Origin: Mimachlamys varia
Taxonomy: Eukaryota > Mollusca > Bivalvia > Pectinida > Pectinidae
Direction: 5' to 3'
NCBI GenBank assembly: GCA_947623455.1
Contig: OX392538.1
Coordinates: forward strand, 1,984,001 to 2,048,000
DNA length: 64,000 nt
Shown here: piece by piece, positions 7,250 to 19,033 of the stretch
Numbering within the stretch: position 1 is the first letter of the stretch
Layout of the letters: each line of letters starts with the position of its first letter
Program-made: the position numbers and the translations under genes
The notes under the pieces: generated by a model
What the model was told of the DNA's origin: nothing
Databases searched by the model: none
What the model saw: the letters and a program-made list of their open reading frames with translations, nothing else

Positions 7250-8718
7250 GGTTCTTTCAGGTAAAATATCCCTATAAGAATGACTGCAATACTCCAAAAC
7301 ACCTATTTATACCTAAATTGACTATAAACACATATGTTCTGAATATATACACCACCTAATAAGGATTATAAGCCCACAAGGACAGGATATCTTATCCCTA
7401 TGTTACACTGGTATTGGCCCCTTGAGAGGTGTCACTTTCTTACCTTGCTATGTTTGACATATATTTACTAGATAAGTAGCAGGGCTATAAAGTTACAAGT
7501 ACATTCATTTTGTAGGGGAGAAGTCACCCTACACAGTATCATAAAGTTAGACAGGCTGTGATTTCAAAAAAAAAAGTTATATCATTTATACTGTGAAAGA
7601 TTTTGATAAAATTTATGATTTTTGAAATTTGAAATTTAAAAATCAATTAAGCTTTACTTCTTTAGAAATTTCATAAAATGCATGTAAAATGTGAAAGAGT
7701 ATTGCATGTGCTTCAATTTGATATATAATGTTGATATATTGCTTGATTATTACTCGCACAATAGTCATTTATCAATGAGGCCCCTCTGAAATCTTAGCTG
7801 CAGAGTACAGCACTGCTGTGGATTGGGGGTGGGGGAACTAAAAATGAAAGAACTTTTTTGTTTTTCAAGTAAATTTCAAAATAATTTGCAGTAACATTCA
7901 TAATTGCATGCCAAATGAAATGATAGAAGAAAAAAAAAATATCTTGAAAGTACCCTATTATACAGGCCTCAGACCACAGTTACACTTCCGGGTCGTTGTA
8001 CACGAATGTAGTGCATAAGGACATTTCATGTGGGTTACAAAATAATTTTTCCTGTCTTATTTATGACAGATATGTACAGTTTTTTTGCATAGACTTGTTC
8101 AACAATATCTATTCTAGAGGTTAATTTTTGTTTGACACATTTATCAAGTTTATTTTAGCAGCAGGACACAATGAGTGATGTGGCTTGCGCATTGATATTT
8201 TGTGATTTTTGGTATTTTTCCCTAAAAGTGAAGGGTAGTGACATTCAAATGAAATTATTTTTCTTAAATGCAACACATGAGGTACTTTCCAGCTCACTGT
8301 AGGTTCAGCTTGAATAGATCTACAATAAAAAATAAGTCCCACATCCTTTGCAAAGTTTTAAAATATTTTAATTTTTTTTTTCCTTTGGTAGTAACATATA
8401 GTAGAATTAATTGTGGTCTGAGGCCTGCATAGCAGAGAGTTACTCCGCATGGGAAACTTCCGCTGTAGCCGGTATATTTGAAGTAGGCATTTGACAGGCT
8501 GGAATATTGAAGTTGAAGGTTTGTACTTGCTACCAGTGCATGTATTGAATGAATTACGATTTAATTGAACTCATTACATAACAATTAAAATGATGTTAGG
8601 TAATTTTATATGACAAAATAGACAAAATATGAAGTTTTAGATAGGAACTACGTGTCTTTTAGCCAGTATTTACTTTCAGTTTGACTGACATTCAACATAT
8701 CTAAAGGAGCTAAGCAAA
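7250..8718. promoter_or_regulatory. Divergent spacer, unit 3 (carries MITE)
   Basis: The spacer is lengthened to 1,469 bp by the 465-bp insertion at 7963-8427. The transposase promoter is at 7278-7311. The insertion separates it further from the endonuclease-like gene but does not break either core promoter. Confidence 0.7.
7963..8427. mobile_element. 465-bp MITE-like non-autonomous DNA element, copy 1
   Basis: The ends are perfect inverted repeats of 16 bp, CAGGCCTCAGACCACA and its complement. The inside is AT-rich with T-runs and has no credible protein; the 73-codon frame at 8121-8342 on the - strand resembles nothing. Two boundary readings are possible. Either the element is 465 bp with no target duplication, or it is 461 bp (7965-8425, 14-bp repeats starting GGCC) flanked by TACA at 7961-7964 and TGCA at 8426-8429 as a diverged 4-bp duplication. 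The second reading explains the two kinds of empty site in the array and is preferred. The superfamily is undetermined. Confidence 0.8.
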
Positions 8719-9354
8719 ATGGAAGAATTTTTTGATAATTTTAGTGAAATTTTAAAGCAGAAATCTAAGGTGTCAACAAATGGAATATGTAGGATTTGGA
8801 CAGGTCCACTGACACATAATAAGAAATATGGAGTTTTTAGATTCCGCCATCCAGACACGGGTGCATGGAAATCTGTAACAGCACAACGGTTTACTGTAAT
8901 GTTAAATACACGTAATTTAAATTTGATTTCGGCCTTTGACGCGTCACACCTGTGCCACAACAATATGTGTATTAACTTTGATCATATCAATATGGAACCA
9001 CACAGTGTAAACAATAACAGGATACATTGTAAAAACTTGACTAGGTGCACAGGACATGGGGAATATCCTGCTTGTTTACTAAATTTATATATACAGGTAC
9101 ATTACCTGAAATATGTATACACAAATTACAATTTTACCTATATACAAAGCAATATTGAGCACGGCCCAAGCTCGGCTCATCGCATGCATAATGATAATGT
9201 TTTTTTCCAGATTTTATTTCTGTTTTTCCCTTTTTTGTGTAATGACAGCACATTGTACCGCAGTAATATTACACTATATTTATGTGATGAGGTTATTTGC
9301 ACTACTTATTATAATTGTGCTCATCAGTGTTTGATCTCAGTCTACTGGTGCTGA
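8719..9354 (+). CDS. His-Cys box endonuclease-like protein, copy 3
   Basis: The translation is identical to copy 1. The gene lies 292 bp downstream of a MITE copy. Confidence 0.8.
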   Translation: MEEFFDNFSEILKQKSKVSTNGICRIWTGPLTHNKKYGVFRFRHPDTGAWKSVTAQRFTVMLNTRNLNLISAFDASHLCHNNMCINFDHINMEPHSVNNNRIHCKNLTRCTGHGEYPACLLNLYIQVHYLKYVYTNYNFTYIQSNIEHGPSSAHRMHNDNVFFQILFLFFPFLCNDSTLYRSNITLYLCDEVICTTYYNCAHQCLISVYWC

Positions 9355-11332
9355 GGTCAGGGGGATTATCTAGCTGTCCCTTTCTATAATCAGATCTGGC
9401 CCCCTTGTTTTGAATATGTCTCTGAATGGCTTCTGCTCTAAGTTCTAGGGTTCTTTTTTTAAAAGCTGGGCTCTTTTGGTACTTTTGGTGGTAATCTTGC
9501 TCTGCTTGCATTTGTCTCAGAGAGCGTCTTACCTCAGGTGCTACAGTTGCCCCGAGGCACTCCATTTTCGTCATAAGGGAATTTCCCACCCCATTATTAG
9601 CTGTGTGAACAGCACCGTGGAACCGCGCATTCATATTCTTGCTATATAGCACATTTTTTGGTAACCGGCTATTCAAAAGCCTGAAAAAGGCTTCGCATCT
9701 CTGGGTATTTGCCCCAAGTGACATTGCTGTCACATATTCATCTGTCAGTTTCATTTTCAGTATCTCGAGCATCAGGTGTTTGTCATTTTCATTCATATTT
9801 AAGCTGAAAAGCTTGTACTTAGACAGAAATATGGACCGGTTCCACCAAGTACCACTACTAACACCACCATTGCATACAAATGAGTATCTTTTACATTTAG
9901 AACAATCCCCGCTGTAACAGCGAAGGGTGGCGTCTAAGACATGGGGCAGTTTTTCGCGCATGATTTTTGCTTCTCCACTACAACCCTTTGCGAGCTCTTT
10001 ACAAACTAGGCTACATCGAGCTTTTATGTCACGGCTTAGTACCTTTTGGGCTTCAATCTTGCCTTCTCTTGTTTTCATACCTGGGAACATGTCAGTGCTA
10101 AAATGTGCTTGCATGCATTTTCTAAATTGTGCTTGACCTAAATGGGTGGGGTCTGCCAGCCGTTTTACATTCCACATTGGTATAAAAGCTTTATATGCTG
10201 CGTCAAGACCTGCCACTGATCGCGCGTCCCCATCTGATGTAGCGTATCTTACAATAAGGTCTTGCTGGTATAGCTGCTCACCTACTAGTTTAGCAGCCTC
10301 ATATTCTGACAGCGGTGTCCCCTCCCCTATTGTGGCACTGCAGTCTATGTGGCCACCAGGACATTTAGCATCGAACCCTTTTCTGCGTAACCATTTACCT
10401 TTCCAGCATATTTGTGATTGGACAGCTATTCCGATAATGTAATTGTTGTCGGTGATATCCTCGCGTGCTATAAGTGCTAACTGTACAGCATTTGTACCAG
10501 GTTTATTACGGCAGGTTATTGTTGACCTGTTGTACCTGCCATCAACTTGTACGTTGACCAGGTTAGGGTCTGTGGCTCCCCTTATTTCATTTATTTCCCT
10601 CACTGTCTGTGCTTTGCTTGCCATATCCCCCTTATTTAGCACTATGATTTTTTCTGCTGCAATATTAGCATTTCTTTGCATACCGCTACGGCAGGGGGGA
10701 GCCAAATTCATTGAGTTGAACAAACGCTGTGCCCCTGCTGGCCCCATAGGTGTTTCTTGAAGGCCTGCATGCATTGTCAGATTGGGGACAGCAGGGTTTG
10801 GGCCCCTTTTAGGTGATTGGATCTCTTTGTACATTTTTTGATTATCAGACACCCAACCACATGTTCTACACGCTACTTGAAATTTACATGTCACTCCCAC
10901 TTTTACCTGTTTATGAATGTCAACATCTGGATTATCACACCTGTGTGACGAGACAATTTGCATAAGATTACCTATTTTCTCAGTATCTATTAGTCTGTTA
11001 CCCTGATTTTGAACACGGTCATCTAACCTTGACCTTTTTTTGCTATTTTCCTGAAGGTGTGATACAACTTCTACAACTGGTTGTGTTTTCCTGGGCCTAA
11101 GAAGCTTAAGAGTTCCAGGGTTACCTGCGGTGTCAGAAGTGCTTGGAAAGCTACAACCTGGACGCGTTACATTGACTAAAGAATACATATCAGAACTCAG
11201 TCTCTTCCAGGTACCTGTGACATTTTGACTTGAAACTTTACTTACCCCATGTCCTGTGGTCTTGGTACCCTTATTATGTGGTGTATAATTCTTTTGGAAA
11301 CCATTTTTCCTTCCTTTGTACCTCCCTTTCAT
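9302..11332 (-). CDS. Mutator/Kolobok-like transposase, copy 3
   Basis: 676 residues, identical to copy 1. Promoter at 11361-11394. Confidence 0.82.
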   Translation of the reverse strand: MKGRYKGRKNGFQKNYTPHNKGTKTTGHGVSKVSSQNVTGTWKRLSSDMYSLVNVTRPGCSFPSTSDTAGNPGTLKLLRPRKTQPVVEVVSHLQENSKKRSRLDDRVQNQGNRLIDTEKIGNLMQIVSSHRCDNPDVDIHKQVKVGVTCKFQVACRTCGWVSDNQKMYKEIQSPKRGPNPAVPNLTMHAGLQETPMGPAGAQRLFNSMNLAPPCRSGMQRNANIAAEKIIVLNKGDMASKAQTVREINEIRGATDPNLVNVQVDGRYNRSTITCRNKPGTNAVQLALIAREDITDNNYIIGIAVQSQICWKGKWLRRKGFDAKCPGGHIDCSATIGEGTPLSEYEAAKLVGEQLYQQDLIVRYATSDGDARSVAGLDAAYKAFIPMWNVKRLADPTHLGQAQFRKCMQAHFSTDMFPGMKTREGKIEAQKVLSRDIKARCSLVCKELAKGCSGEAKIMREKLPHVLDATLRCYSGDCSKCKRYSFVCNGGVSSGTWWNRSIFLSKYKLFSLNMNENDKHLMLEILKMKLTDEYVTAMSLGANTQRCEAFFRLLNSRLPKNVLYSKNMNARFHGAVHTANNGVGNSLMTKMECLGATVAPEVRRSLRQMQAEQDYHQKYQKSPAFKKRTLELRAEAIQRHIQNKGARSDYRKGQLDNPPDLSTSRLRSNTDEHNYNK

Positions 11333-12336
11333 GGTTCTTTCAGGTAAAATATCCCTATAAGAATGACTGCAATACTCCAAAACACCTATTTATACCTAAA
11401 TTGACTATAAACACATATGTTCTGAATATATACACCACCTAATAAGGATTATAAGCCCACAAGGACAGGATATCTTATCCCTATGTTACACTGGTATTGG
11501 CCCCTTGAGAGGTGTCACTTTCTTACCTTGCTATGTTTGACATATATTTACTAGATAAGTAGCAGGGCTATAAAGTTACAAGTACATTCATTTTGTAGGG
11601 GAGAAGTCACCCTACACAGTATCATAAAGTTAGACAGGCTGTGATTTCAAAAAAAAAAGTTATATCATTTATACTGTGAAAGATTTTGATAAAATTTATG
11701 ATTTTTGAAATTTGAAATTTAAAAATCAATTAAGCTTTACTTCTTTAGAAATTTCATAAAATGCATGTAAAATGTGAAAGAGTATTGCATGTGCTTCAAT
11801 TTGATATATAATGTTGATATATTGCTTGATTATTACTCGCACAATAGTCATTTATCAATGAGGCCCCTCTGAAATCTTAGCTGCAGAGTACAGCACTGCT
11901 GTGGATTGGGGGTGGGGGAACTAAAAATGAAAGAACTTTTTTGTTTTTCAAGTAAATTTCAAAATAATTTGCAGTAACATTCATAATTGCATGCCAAATG
12001 AAATGATAGAAGAAAAAAAAAATATCTTGAAAGTACCCTATTATGCATAGCAGAGAGTTACTCCGCATGGGAAACTTCCGCTGTAGCCGGTATATTTGAA
12101 GTAGGCATTTGACAGGCTGGAATATTGAAGTTGAAGGTTTGTACTTGCTACCAGTGCATGTATTGAATGAATTACGATTTAATTGAACTCATTACATAAC
12201 AATTAAAATGATGTTAGGTAATTTTATATGACAAAATAGACAAAATATGAAGTTTTAGATAGGAACTACGTGTCTTTTAGCCAGTATTTACTTTCAGTTT
12301 GACTGACATTCAACATATCTAAAGGAGCTAAGCAAA
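11333..12336. promoter_or_regulatory. Divergent spacer, unit 4 (empty site, G type)
   Basis: The site of the MITE reads TGCA (12044-12047), matching the right-hand flank of filled units. Otherwise as unit 1. Promoter at 11361-11394. Confidence 0.7.
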
Positions 12337-12972
12337 ATGGAAGAATTTTTTGATAATTTTAGTGAAATTTTAAAGCAGAAATCTAAGGTGTCAACAAATG
12401 GAATATGTAGGATTTGGACAGGTCCACTGACACATAATAAGAAATATGGAGTTTTTAGATTCCGCCATCCAGACACGGGTGCATGGAAATCTGTAACAGC
12501 ACAACGGTTTACTGTAATGTTAAATACACGTAATTTAAATTTGATTTCGGCCTTTGACGCGTCACACCTGTGCCACAACAATATGTGTATTAACTTTGAT
12601 CATATCAATATGGAACCACACAGTGTAAACAATAACAGGATACATTGTAAAAACTTGACTAGGTGCACAGGACATGGGGAATATCCGGCTTGTTTACTAA
12701 ATTTATATATACAGGTACATTACCTGAAATATGTATACACAAATTACAATTTTACCTATATACAAAGCAATATTGAGCACGGCCCAAGCTCGGCTCATCG
12801 CATGCATAATGATAATGTTTTTTTCCAGATTTTATTTCTGTTTTTCCCTTTTTTGTGTAATGACAGCACATTGTACCGCAGTAATATTACACTATATTTA
12901 TGTGATGAGGTTATTTGCACTACTTATTATAATTGTGCTCATCAGTGTTTGATCTCAGTCTACTGGTGCTGA
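12337..12972 (+). CDS. His-Cys box endonuclease-like protein, copy 4
   Basis: The protein is identical to copy 1. A private silent change, T to G at 12687, turns the Pro117 codon CCT into CCG. Confidence 0.8.
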   Translation: MEEFFDNFSEILKQKSKVSTNGICRIWTGPLTHNKKYGVFRFRHPDTGAWKSVTAQRFTVMLNTRNLNLISAFDASHLCHNNMCINFDHINMEPHSVNNNRIHCKNLTRCTGHGEYPACLLNLYIQVHYLKYVYTNYNFTYIQSNIEHGPSSAHRMHNDNVFFQILFLFFPFLCNDSTLYRSNITLYLCDEVICTTYYNCAHQCLISVYWC

Positions 12973-14950
12973 GGTCAGGGGGATTATCTAGCTGTCCCTT
13001 TCTATAATCAGATCTGGCCCCCTTGTTTTGAATATGTCTCTGAATGGCTTCTGCTCTAAGTTCTAGGGTTCTTTTTTTAAAAGCTGGGCTCTTTTGGTAC
13101 TTTTGGTGGTAATCTTGCTCTGCTTGCATTTGTCTCAGAGAGCGTCTTACCTCAGGTGCTACAGTTGCCCCGAGGCACTCCATTTTCGTCATAAGGGAAT
13201 TTCCCACCCCATTATTAGCTGTGTGAACAGCACCGTGGAACCGCGCATTCATATTCTTGCTATATAGCACATTTTTTGGTAACCGGCTATTCAAAAGCCT
13301 GAAAAAGGCTTCGCATCTCTGGGTATTTGCCCCAAGTGACATTGCTGTCACATATTCATCTGTCAGTTTCATTTTCAGTATCTCGAGCATCAGGTGTTTG
13401 TCATTTTCATTCATATTTAAGCTGAAAAGCTTGTACTTAGACAGAAATATGGACCGGTTCCACCAAGTACCACTACTAACACCACCATTGCATACAAATG
13501 AGTATCTTTTACATTTAGAACAATCCCCGCTGTAACAGCGAAGGGTGGCGTCTAAGACATGGGGCAGTTTTTCGCGCATGATTTTTGCTTCTCCACTACA
13601 ACCCTTTGCGAGCTCTTTACAAACTAGGCTACATCGAGCTTTTATGTCACGGCTTAGTACCTTTTGGGCTTCAATCTTGCCTTCTCTTGTTTTCATACCT
13701 GGGAACATGTCAGTGCTAAAATGTGCTTGCATGCATTTTCTAAATTGTGCTTGACCTAAATGGGTGGGGTCTGCCAGCCGTTTTACATTCCACATTGGTA
13801 TAAAAGCTTTATATGCTGCGTCAAGACCTGCCACTGATCGCGCGTCCCCATCTGATGTAGCGTATCTTACAATAAGGTCTTGCTGGTATAGCTGCTCACC
13901 TACTAGTTTAGCAGCCTCATATTCTGACAGCGGTGTCCCCTCCCCTATTGTGGCACTGCAGTCTATGTGGCCACCAGGACATTTAGCATCGAACCCTTTT
14001 CTGCGTAACCATTTACCTTTCCAGCATATTTGTGATTGGACAGCTATTCCGATAATGTAATTGTTGTCGGTGATATCCTCGCGTGCTATAAGTGCTAACT
14101 GTACAGCATTTGTACCAGGTTTATTACGGCAGGTTATTGTTGACCTGTTGTACCTGCCATCAACTTGTACGTTGACCAGGTTAGGGTCTGTGGCTCCCCT
14201 TATTTCATTTATTTCCCTCACTGTCTGTGCTTTGCTTGCCATATCCCCCTTATTTAGCACTATGATTTTTTCTGCTGCAATATTAGCATTTCTTTGCATA
14301 CCGCTACGGCAGGGGGGAGCCAAATTCATTGAGTTGAACAAACGCTGTGCCCCTGCTGGCCCCATAGGTGTTTCTTGAAGGCCTGCATGCATTGTCAGAT
14401 TGGGGACAGCAGGGTTTGGGCCCCTTTTAGGTGATTGGATCTCTTTGTACATTTTTTGATTATCAGACACCCAACCACATGTTCTACACGCTACTTGAAA
14501 TTTACATGTCACTCCCACTTTTACCTGTTTATGAATGTCAACATCTGGATTATCACACCTGTGTGACGAGACAACTTGCATAAGATTACCTATTTTCTCA
14601 GTATCTATTAGTCTGTTACCCTGATTTTGAACACGGTCATCTAACCTTGACCTTTTTTTGCTATTTTCCTGAAGGTGTGATACAACTTCTACAACTGGTT
14701 GTGTTTTCCTGGGCCTAAGAAGCTTAAGAGTTCCAGGGTTACCTGCGGTGTCAGAAGTGCTTGGAAAGCTACAACCTGGACGCGTTACATTGACTAAAGA
14801 ATACATATCAGAACTCAGTCTCTTCCAGGTACCTGTGACATTTTGACTTGAAACTTTACTTACCCCATGTCCTGTGGTCTTGGTACCCTTATTATGTGGT
14901 GTATAATTCTTTTGGAAACCATTTTTCCTTCCTTTGTACCTCCCTTTCAT
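12920..14950 (-). CDS. Mutator/Kolobok-like transposase, copy 4 (I126V)
   Basis: A private T to C change at 14575 (+ strand) gives Ile126 to Val, in the linker before the core. This is conservative and unlikely to matter. Promoter at 14979-15012. Confidence 0.82.
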   Translation of the reverse strand: MKGRYKGRKNGFQKNYTPHNKGTKTTGHGVSKVSSQNVTGTWKRLSSDMYSLVNVTRPGCSFPSTSDTAGNPGTLKLLRPRKTQPVVEVVSHLQENSKKRSRLDDRVQNQGNRLIDTEKIGNLMQVVSSHRCDNPDVDIHKQVKVGVTCKFQVACRTCGWVSDNQKMYKEIQSPKRGPNPAVPNLTMHAGLQETPMGPAGAQRLFNSMNLAPPCRSGMQRNANIAAEKIIVLNKGDMASKAQTVREINEIRGATDPNLVNVQVDGRYNRSTITCRNKPGTNAVQLALIAREDITDNNYIIGIAVQSQICWKGKWLRRKGFDAKCPGGHIDCSATIGEGTPLSEYEAAKLVGEQLYQQDLIVRYATSDGDARSVAGLDAAYKAFIPMWNVKRLADPTHLGQAQFRKCMQAHFSTDMFPGMKTREGKIEAQKVLSRDIKARCSLVCKELAKGCSGEAKIMREKLPHVLDATLRCYSGDCSKCKRYSFVCNGGVSSGTWWNRSIFLSKYKLFSLNMNENDKHLMLEILKMKLTDEYVTAMSLGANTQRCEAFFRLLNSRLPKNVLYSKNMNARFHGAVHTANNGVGNSLMTKMECLGATVAPEVRRSLRQMQAEQDYHQKYQKSPAFKKRTLELRAEAIQRHIQNKGARSDYRKGQLDNPPDLSTSRLRSNTDEHNYNK

Positions 14951-16419
14951 GGTTCTTTCAGGTAAAATATCCCTATAAGAATGACTGCAATACTCCAAAA
15001 CACCTATTTATACCTAAATTGACTATAAACACATATGTTCTGAATATATACACCACCTAATAAGGATTATAAGCCCACAAGGACAGGATATCTTATCCCT
15101 ATGTTACACTGGTATTGGCCCCTTGAGAGGTGTCACTTTCTTACCTTGCTATGTTTGACATATATTTACTAGATAAGTAGCAGGGCTATAAAGTTACAAG
15201 TACATTCATTTTGTAGGGGAGAAGTCACCCTACACAGTATCATAAAGTTAGACAGGCTGTGATTTCAAAAAAAAAAGTTATATCATTTATACTGTGAAAG
15301 ATTTTGATAAAATTTATGATTTTTGAAATTTGAAATTTAAAAATCAATTAAGCTTTACTTCTTTAGAAATTTCATAAAATGCATGTAAAATGTGAAAGAG
15401 TATTGCATGTGCTTCAATTTGATATATAATGTTGATATATTGCTTGATTATTACTCGCACAATAGTCATTTATCAATGAGGCCCCTCTGAAATCTTAGCT
15501 GCAGAGTACAGCACTGCTGTGGATTGGGGGTGGGGGAACTAAAAATGAAAGAACTTTTTTGTTTTTCAAGTAAATTTCAAAATAATTTGCAGTAACATTC
15601 ATAATTGCATGCCAAATGAAATGATAGAAGAAAAAAAAAATATCTTGAAAGTACCCTATTATACAGGCCTCAGACCACAGTTACACTTCCGGGTCGTTGT
15701 ACACGAATGTAGTGCATAAGGACATTTCATGTGGGTTACAAAATAATTTTTCCTGTCTTATTTATGACAGATATGTACAGTTTTTTTGCATAGACTTGTT
15801 CAACAATATCTATTCTAGAGGTTAATTTTTGTTTGACACATTTATCAAGTTTATTTTAGCAGCAGGACACAATGAGTGATGTGGCTTGCGCATTGATATT
15901 TTGTGATTTTTGGTATTTTTCCCTAAAAGTGAAGGGTAGTGACATTCAAATGAAATTATTTTTCTTAAATGCAACACATGAGGTACTTTCCAGCTCACTG
16001 TAGGTTCAGCTTGAATAGATCTACAATAAAAAATAAGTCCCACATCCTTTGCAAAGTTTTAAAATATTTTAATTTTTTTTTTCCTTTGGTAGTAACATAT
16101 AGTAGAATTAATTGTGGTCTGAGGCCTGCATAGCAGAGAGTTACTCCGCATGGGAAACTTCCGCTGTAGCCGGTATATTTGAAGTAGGCATTTGACAGGC
16201 TGGAATATTGAAGTTGAAGGTTTGTACTTGCTACCAGTGCATGTATTGAATGAATTACGATTTAATTGAACTCATTACATAACAATTAAAATGATGTTAG
16301 GTAATTTTATATGACAAAATAGACAAAATATGAAGTTTTAGATAGGAACTACGTGTCTTTTAGCCAGTATTTACTTTCAGTTTGACTGACATTCAACATA
16401 TCTAAAGGAGCTAAGCAAA
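14951..16419. promoter_or_regulatory. Divergent spacer, unit 5 (carries MITE)
   Basis: Contains the MITE at 15664-16128 and the transposase promoter at 14979-15012. Confidence 0.7.
15664..16128. mobile_element. 465-bp MITE-like element, copy 2
   Basis: Same sequence, orientation and insertion point as copy 1, with TACA left and TGCA right. Confidence 0.8.
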
Positions 16420-17055
16420 ATGGAAGAATTTTTTGATAATTTTAGTGAAATTTTAAAGCAGAAATCTAAGGTGTCAACAAATGGAATATGTAGGATTTGG
16501 ACAGGTCCACTGACACATAATAAGAAATATGGAGTTTTTAGATTCCGCCATCCAGACACGGGTGCATGGAAATCTGTAACAGCACAACGGTTTACTGTAA
16601 TGTTAAATACACGTAATTTAAATTTGATTTCGGCCTTTGACGCGTCACACCTGTGCCACAACAATATGTGTATTAACTTTGATCATATCAATATGGAACC
16701 ACACAGTGTAAACAATAACAGGATACATTGTAAAAACTTGACTAGGTGCACAGGACATGGGGAATATCCTGCTTGTTTACTAAATTTATATATACAGGTA
16801 CATTACCTGAAATATGTATACACAAATTACAATTTTACCTATATACAAAGCAATATTGAGCACGGCCCAAGCTCGGCTCATCGCATGCATAATGATAATG
16901 TTTTTTTCCAGATTTTATTTCTGTTTTTCCCTTTTTTGTGTAATGACAGCACATTGTACCGCAGTAATATTACACTATATTTATGTGATGAGGTTATTTG
17001 CACTACTTATTATAATTGTGCTCATCAGTGTTTGATCTCAGTCTACTGGTGCTGA
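16420..17055 (+). CDS. His-Cys box endonuclease-like protein, copy 5
   Basis: Translation identical to copy 1. Confidence 0.8.
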   Translation: MEEFFDNFSEILKQKSKVSTNGICRIWTGPLTHNKKYGVFRFRHPDTGAWKSVTAQRFTVMLNTRNLNLISAFDASHLCHNNMCINFDHINMEPHSVNNNRIHCKNLTRCTGHGEYPACLLNLYIQVHYLKYVYTNYNFTYIQSNIEHGPSSAHRMHNDNVFFQILFLFFPFLCNDSTLYRSNITLYLCDEVICTTYYNCAHQCLISVYWC

Positions 17056-19033
17056 GGTCAGGGGGATTATCTAGCTGTCCCTTTCTATAATCAGATCTGG
17101 CCCCCTTGTTTTGAATATGTCTCTGAATGGCTTCTGCTCTAAGTTCTAGGGTTCTTTTTTTAAAAGCTGGGCTCTTTTGGTACTTTTGGTGGTAATCTTG
17201 CTCTGCTTGCATTTGTCTCAGAGAGCGTCTTACCTCAGGTGCTACAGTTGCCCCGAGGCACTCCATTTTCGTCATAAGGGAATTTCCCACCCCATTATTA
17301 GCTGTGTGAACAGCACCGTGGAACCGCGCATTCATATTCTTGCTATATAGCACATTTTTTGGTAACCGGCTATTCAAAAGCCTGAAAAAGGCTTCGCATC
17401 TCTGGGTATTTGCCCCAAGTGACATTGCTGTCACATATTCATCTGTCAGTTTCATTTTCAGTATCTCGAGCATCAGGTGTTTGTCATTTTCATTCATATT
17501 TAAGCTGAAAAGCTTGTACTTAGACAGAAATATGGACCGGTTCCACCAAGTACCACTACTAACACCACCATTGCATACAAATGAGTATCTTTTACATTTA
17601 GAACAATCCCCGCTGTAACAGCGAAGGGTGGCGTCTAAGACATGGGGCAGTTTTTCGCGCATGATTTTTGCTTCTCCACTACAACCCTTTGCGAGCTCTT
17701 TACAAACTAGGCTACATCGAGCTTTTATGTCACGGCTTAGTACCTTTTGGGCTTCAATCTTGCCTTCTCTTGTTTTCATACCTGGGAACATGTCAGTGCT
17801 AAAATGTGCTTGCATGCATTTTCTAAATTGTGCTTGACCTAAATGGGTGGGGTCTGCCAGCCGTTTTACATTCCACATTGGTATAAAAGCTTTATATGCT
17901 GCGTCAAGACCTGCCACTGATCGCGCGTCCCCATCTGATGTAGCGTATCTTACAATAAGGTCTTGCTGGTATAGCTGCTCACCTACTAGTTTAGCAGCCT
18001 CATATTCTGACAGCGGTGTCCCCTCCCCTATTGTGGCACTGCAGTCTATGTGGCCACCAGGACATTTAGCATCGAACCCTTTTCTGCGTAACCATTTACC
18101 TTTCCAGCATATTTGTGATTGGACAGCTATTCCGATAATGTAATTGTTGTCGGTGATATCCTCGCGTGCTATAAGTGCTAACTGTACAGCATTTGTACCA
18201 GGTTTATTACGGCAGGTTATTGTTGACCTGTTGTACCTGCCATCAACTTGTACGTTGACCAGGTTAGGGTCTGTGGCTCCCCTTATTTCATTTATTTCCC
18301 TCACTGTCTGTGCTTTGCTTGCCATATCCCCCTTATTTAGCACTATGATTTTTTCTGCTGCAATATTAGCATTTCTTTGCATACCGCTACGGCAGGGGGG
18401 AGCCAAATTCATTGAGTTGAACAAACGCTGTGCCCCTGCTGGCCCCATAGGTGTTTCTTGAAGGCCTGCATGCATTGTCAGATTGGGGACAGCAGGGTTT
18501 GGGCCCCTTTTAGGTGATTGGATCTCTTTGTACATTTTTTGATTATCAGACACCCAACCACATGTTCTACACGCTACTTGAAATTTACATGTCACTCCCA
18601 CTTTTACCTGTTTATGAATGTCAACATCTGGATTATCACACCTGTGTGACGAGACAATTTGCATAAGATTACCTATTTTCTCAGTATCTATTAGTCTGTT
18701 ACCCTGATTTTGAACACGGTCATCTAACCTTGACCTTTTTTTGCTATTTTCCTGAAGGTGTGATACAACTTCTACAACTGGTTGTGTTTTCCTGGGCCTA
18801 AGAAGCTTAAGAGTTCCAGGGTTACCTGCGGTGTCAGAAGTGCTTGGAAAGCTACAACCTGGACGCGTTACATTGACTAAAGAATACATATCAGAACTCA
18901 GTCTCTTCCAGGTACCTGTGACATTTTGACTTGAAACTTTACTTACCCCATGTCCTGTGGTCTTGGTACCCTTATTATGTGGTGTATAATTCTTTTGGAA
19001 ACCATTTTTCCTTCCTTTGTACCTCCCTTTCAT
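17003..19033 (-). CDS. Mutator/Kolobok-like transposase, copy 5
   Basis: 676 residues, identical to copy 1. Promoter at 19062-19095. Confidence 0.82.
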   Translation of the reverse strand: MKGRYKGRKNGFQKNYTPHNKGTKTTGHGVSKVSSQNVTGTWKRLSSDMYSLVNVTRPGCSFPSTSDTAGNPGTLKLLRPRKTQPVVEVVSHLQENSKKRSRLDDRVQNQGNRLIDTEKIGNLMQIVSSHRCDNPDVDIHKQVKVGVTCKFQVACRTCGWVSDNQKMYKEIQSPKRGPNPAVPNLTMHAGLQETPMGPAGAQRLFNSMNLAPPCRSGMQRNANIAAEKIIVLNKGDMASKAQTVREINEIRGATDPNLVNVQVDGRYNRSTITCRNKPGTNAVQLALIAREDITDNNYIIGIAVQSQICWKGKWLRRKGFDAKCPGGHIDCSATIGEGTPLSEYEAAKLVGEQLYQQDLIVRYATSDGDARSVAGLDAAYKAFIPMWNVKRLADPTHLGQAQFRKCMQAHFSTDMFPGMKTREGKIEAQKVLSRDIKARCSLVCKELAKGCSGEAKIMREKLPHVLDATLRCYSGDCSKCKRYSFVCNGGVSSGTWWNRSIFLSKYKLFSLNMNENDKHLMLEILKMKLTDEYVTAMSLGANTQRCEAFFRLLNSRLPKNVLYSKNMNARFHGAVHTANNGVGNSLMTKMECLGATVAPEVRRSLRQMQAEQDYHQKYQKSPAFKKRTLELRAEAIQRHIQNKGARSDYRKGQLDNPPDLSTSRLRSNTDEHNYNK

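Noticed and set aside
8121..8342. 73-codon frame inside the MITE
   Set aside because: It is short and AT-rich with no motif; the element looks non-autonomous.
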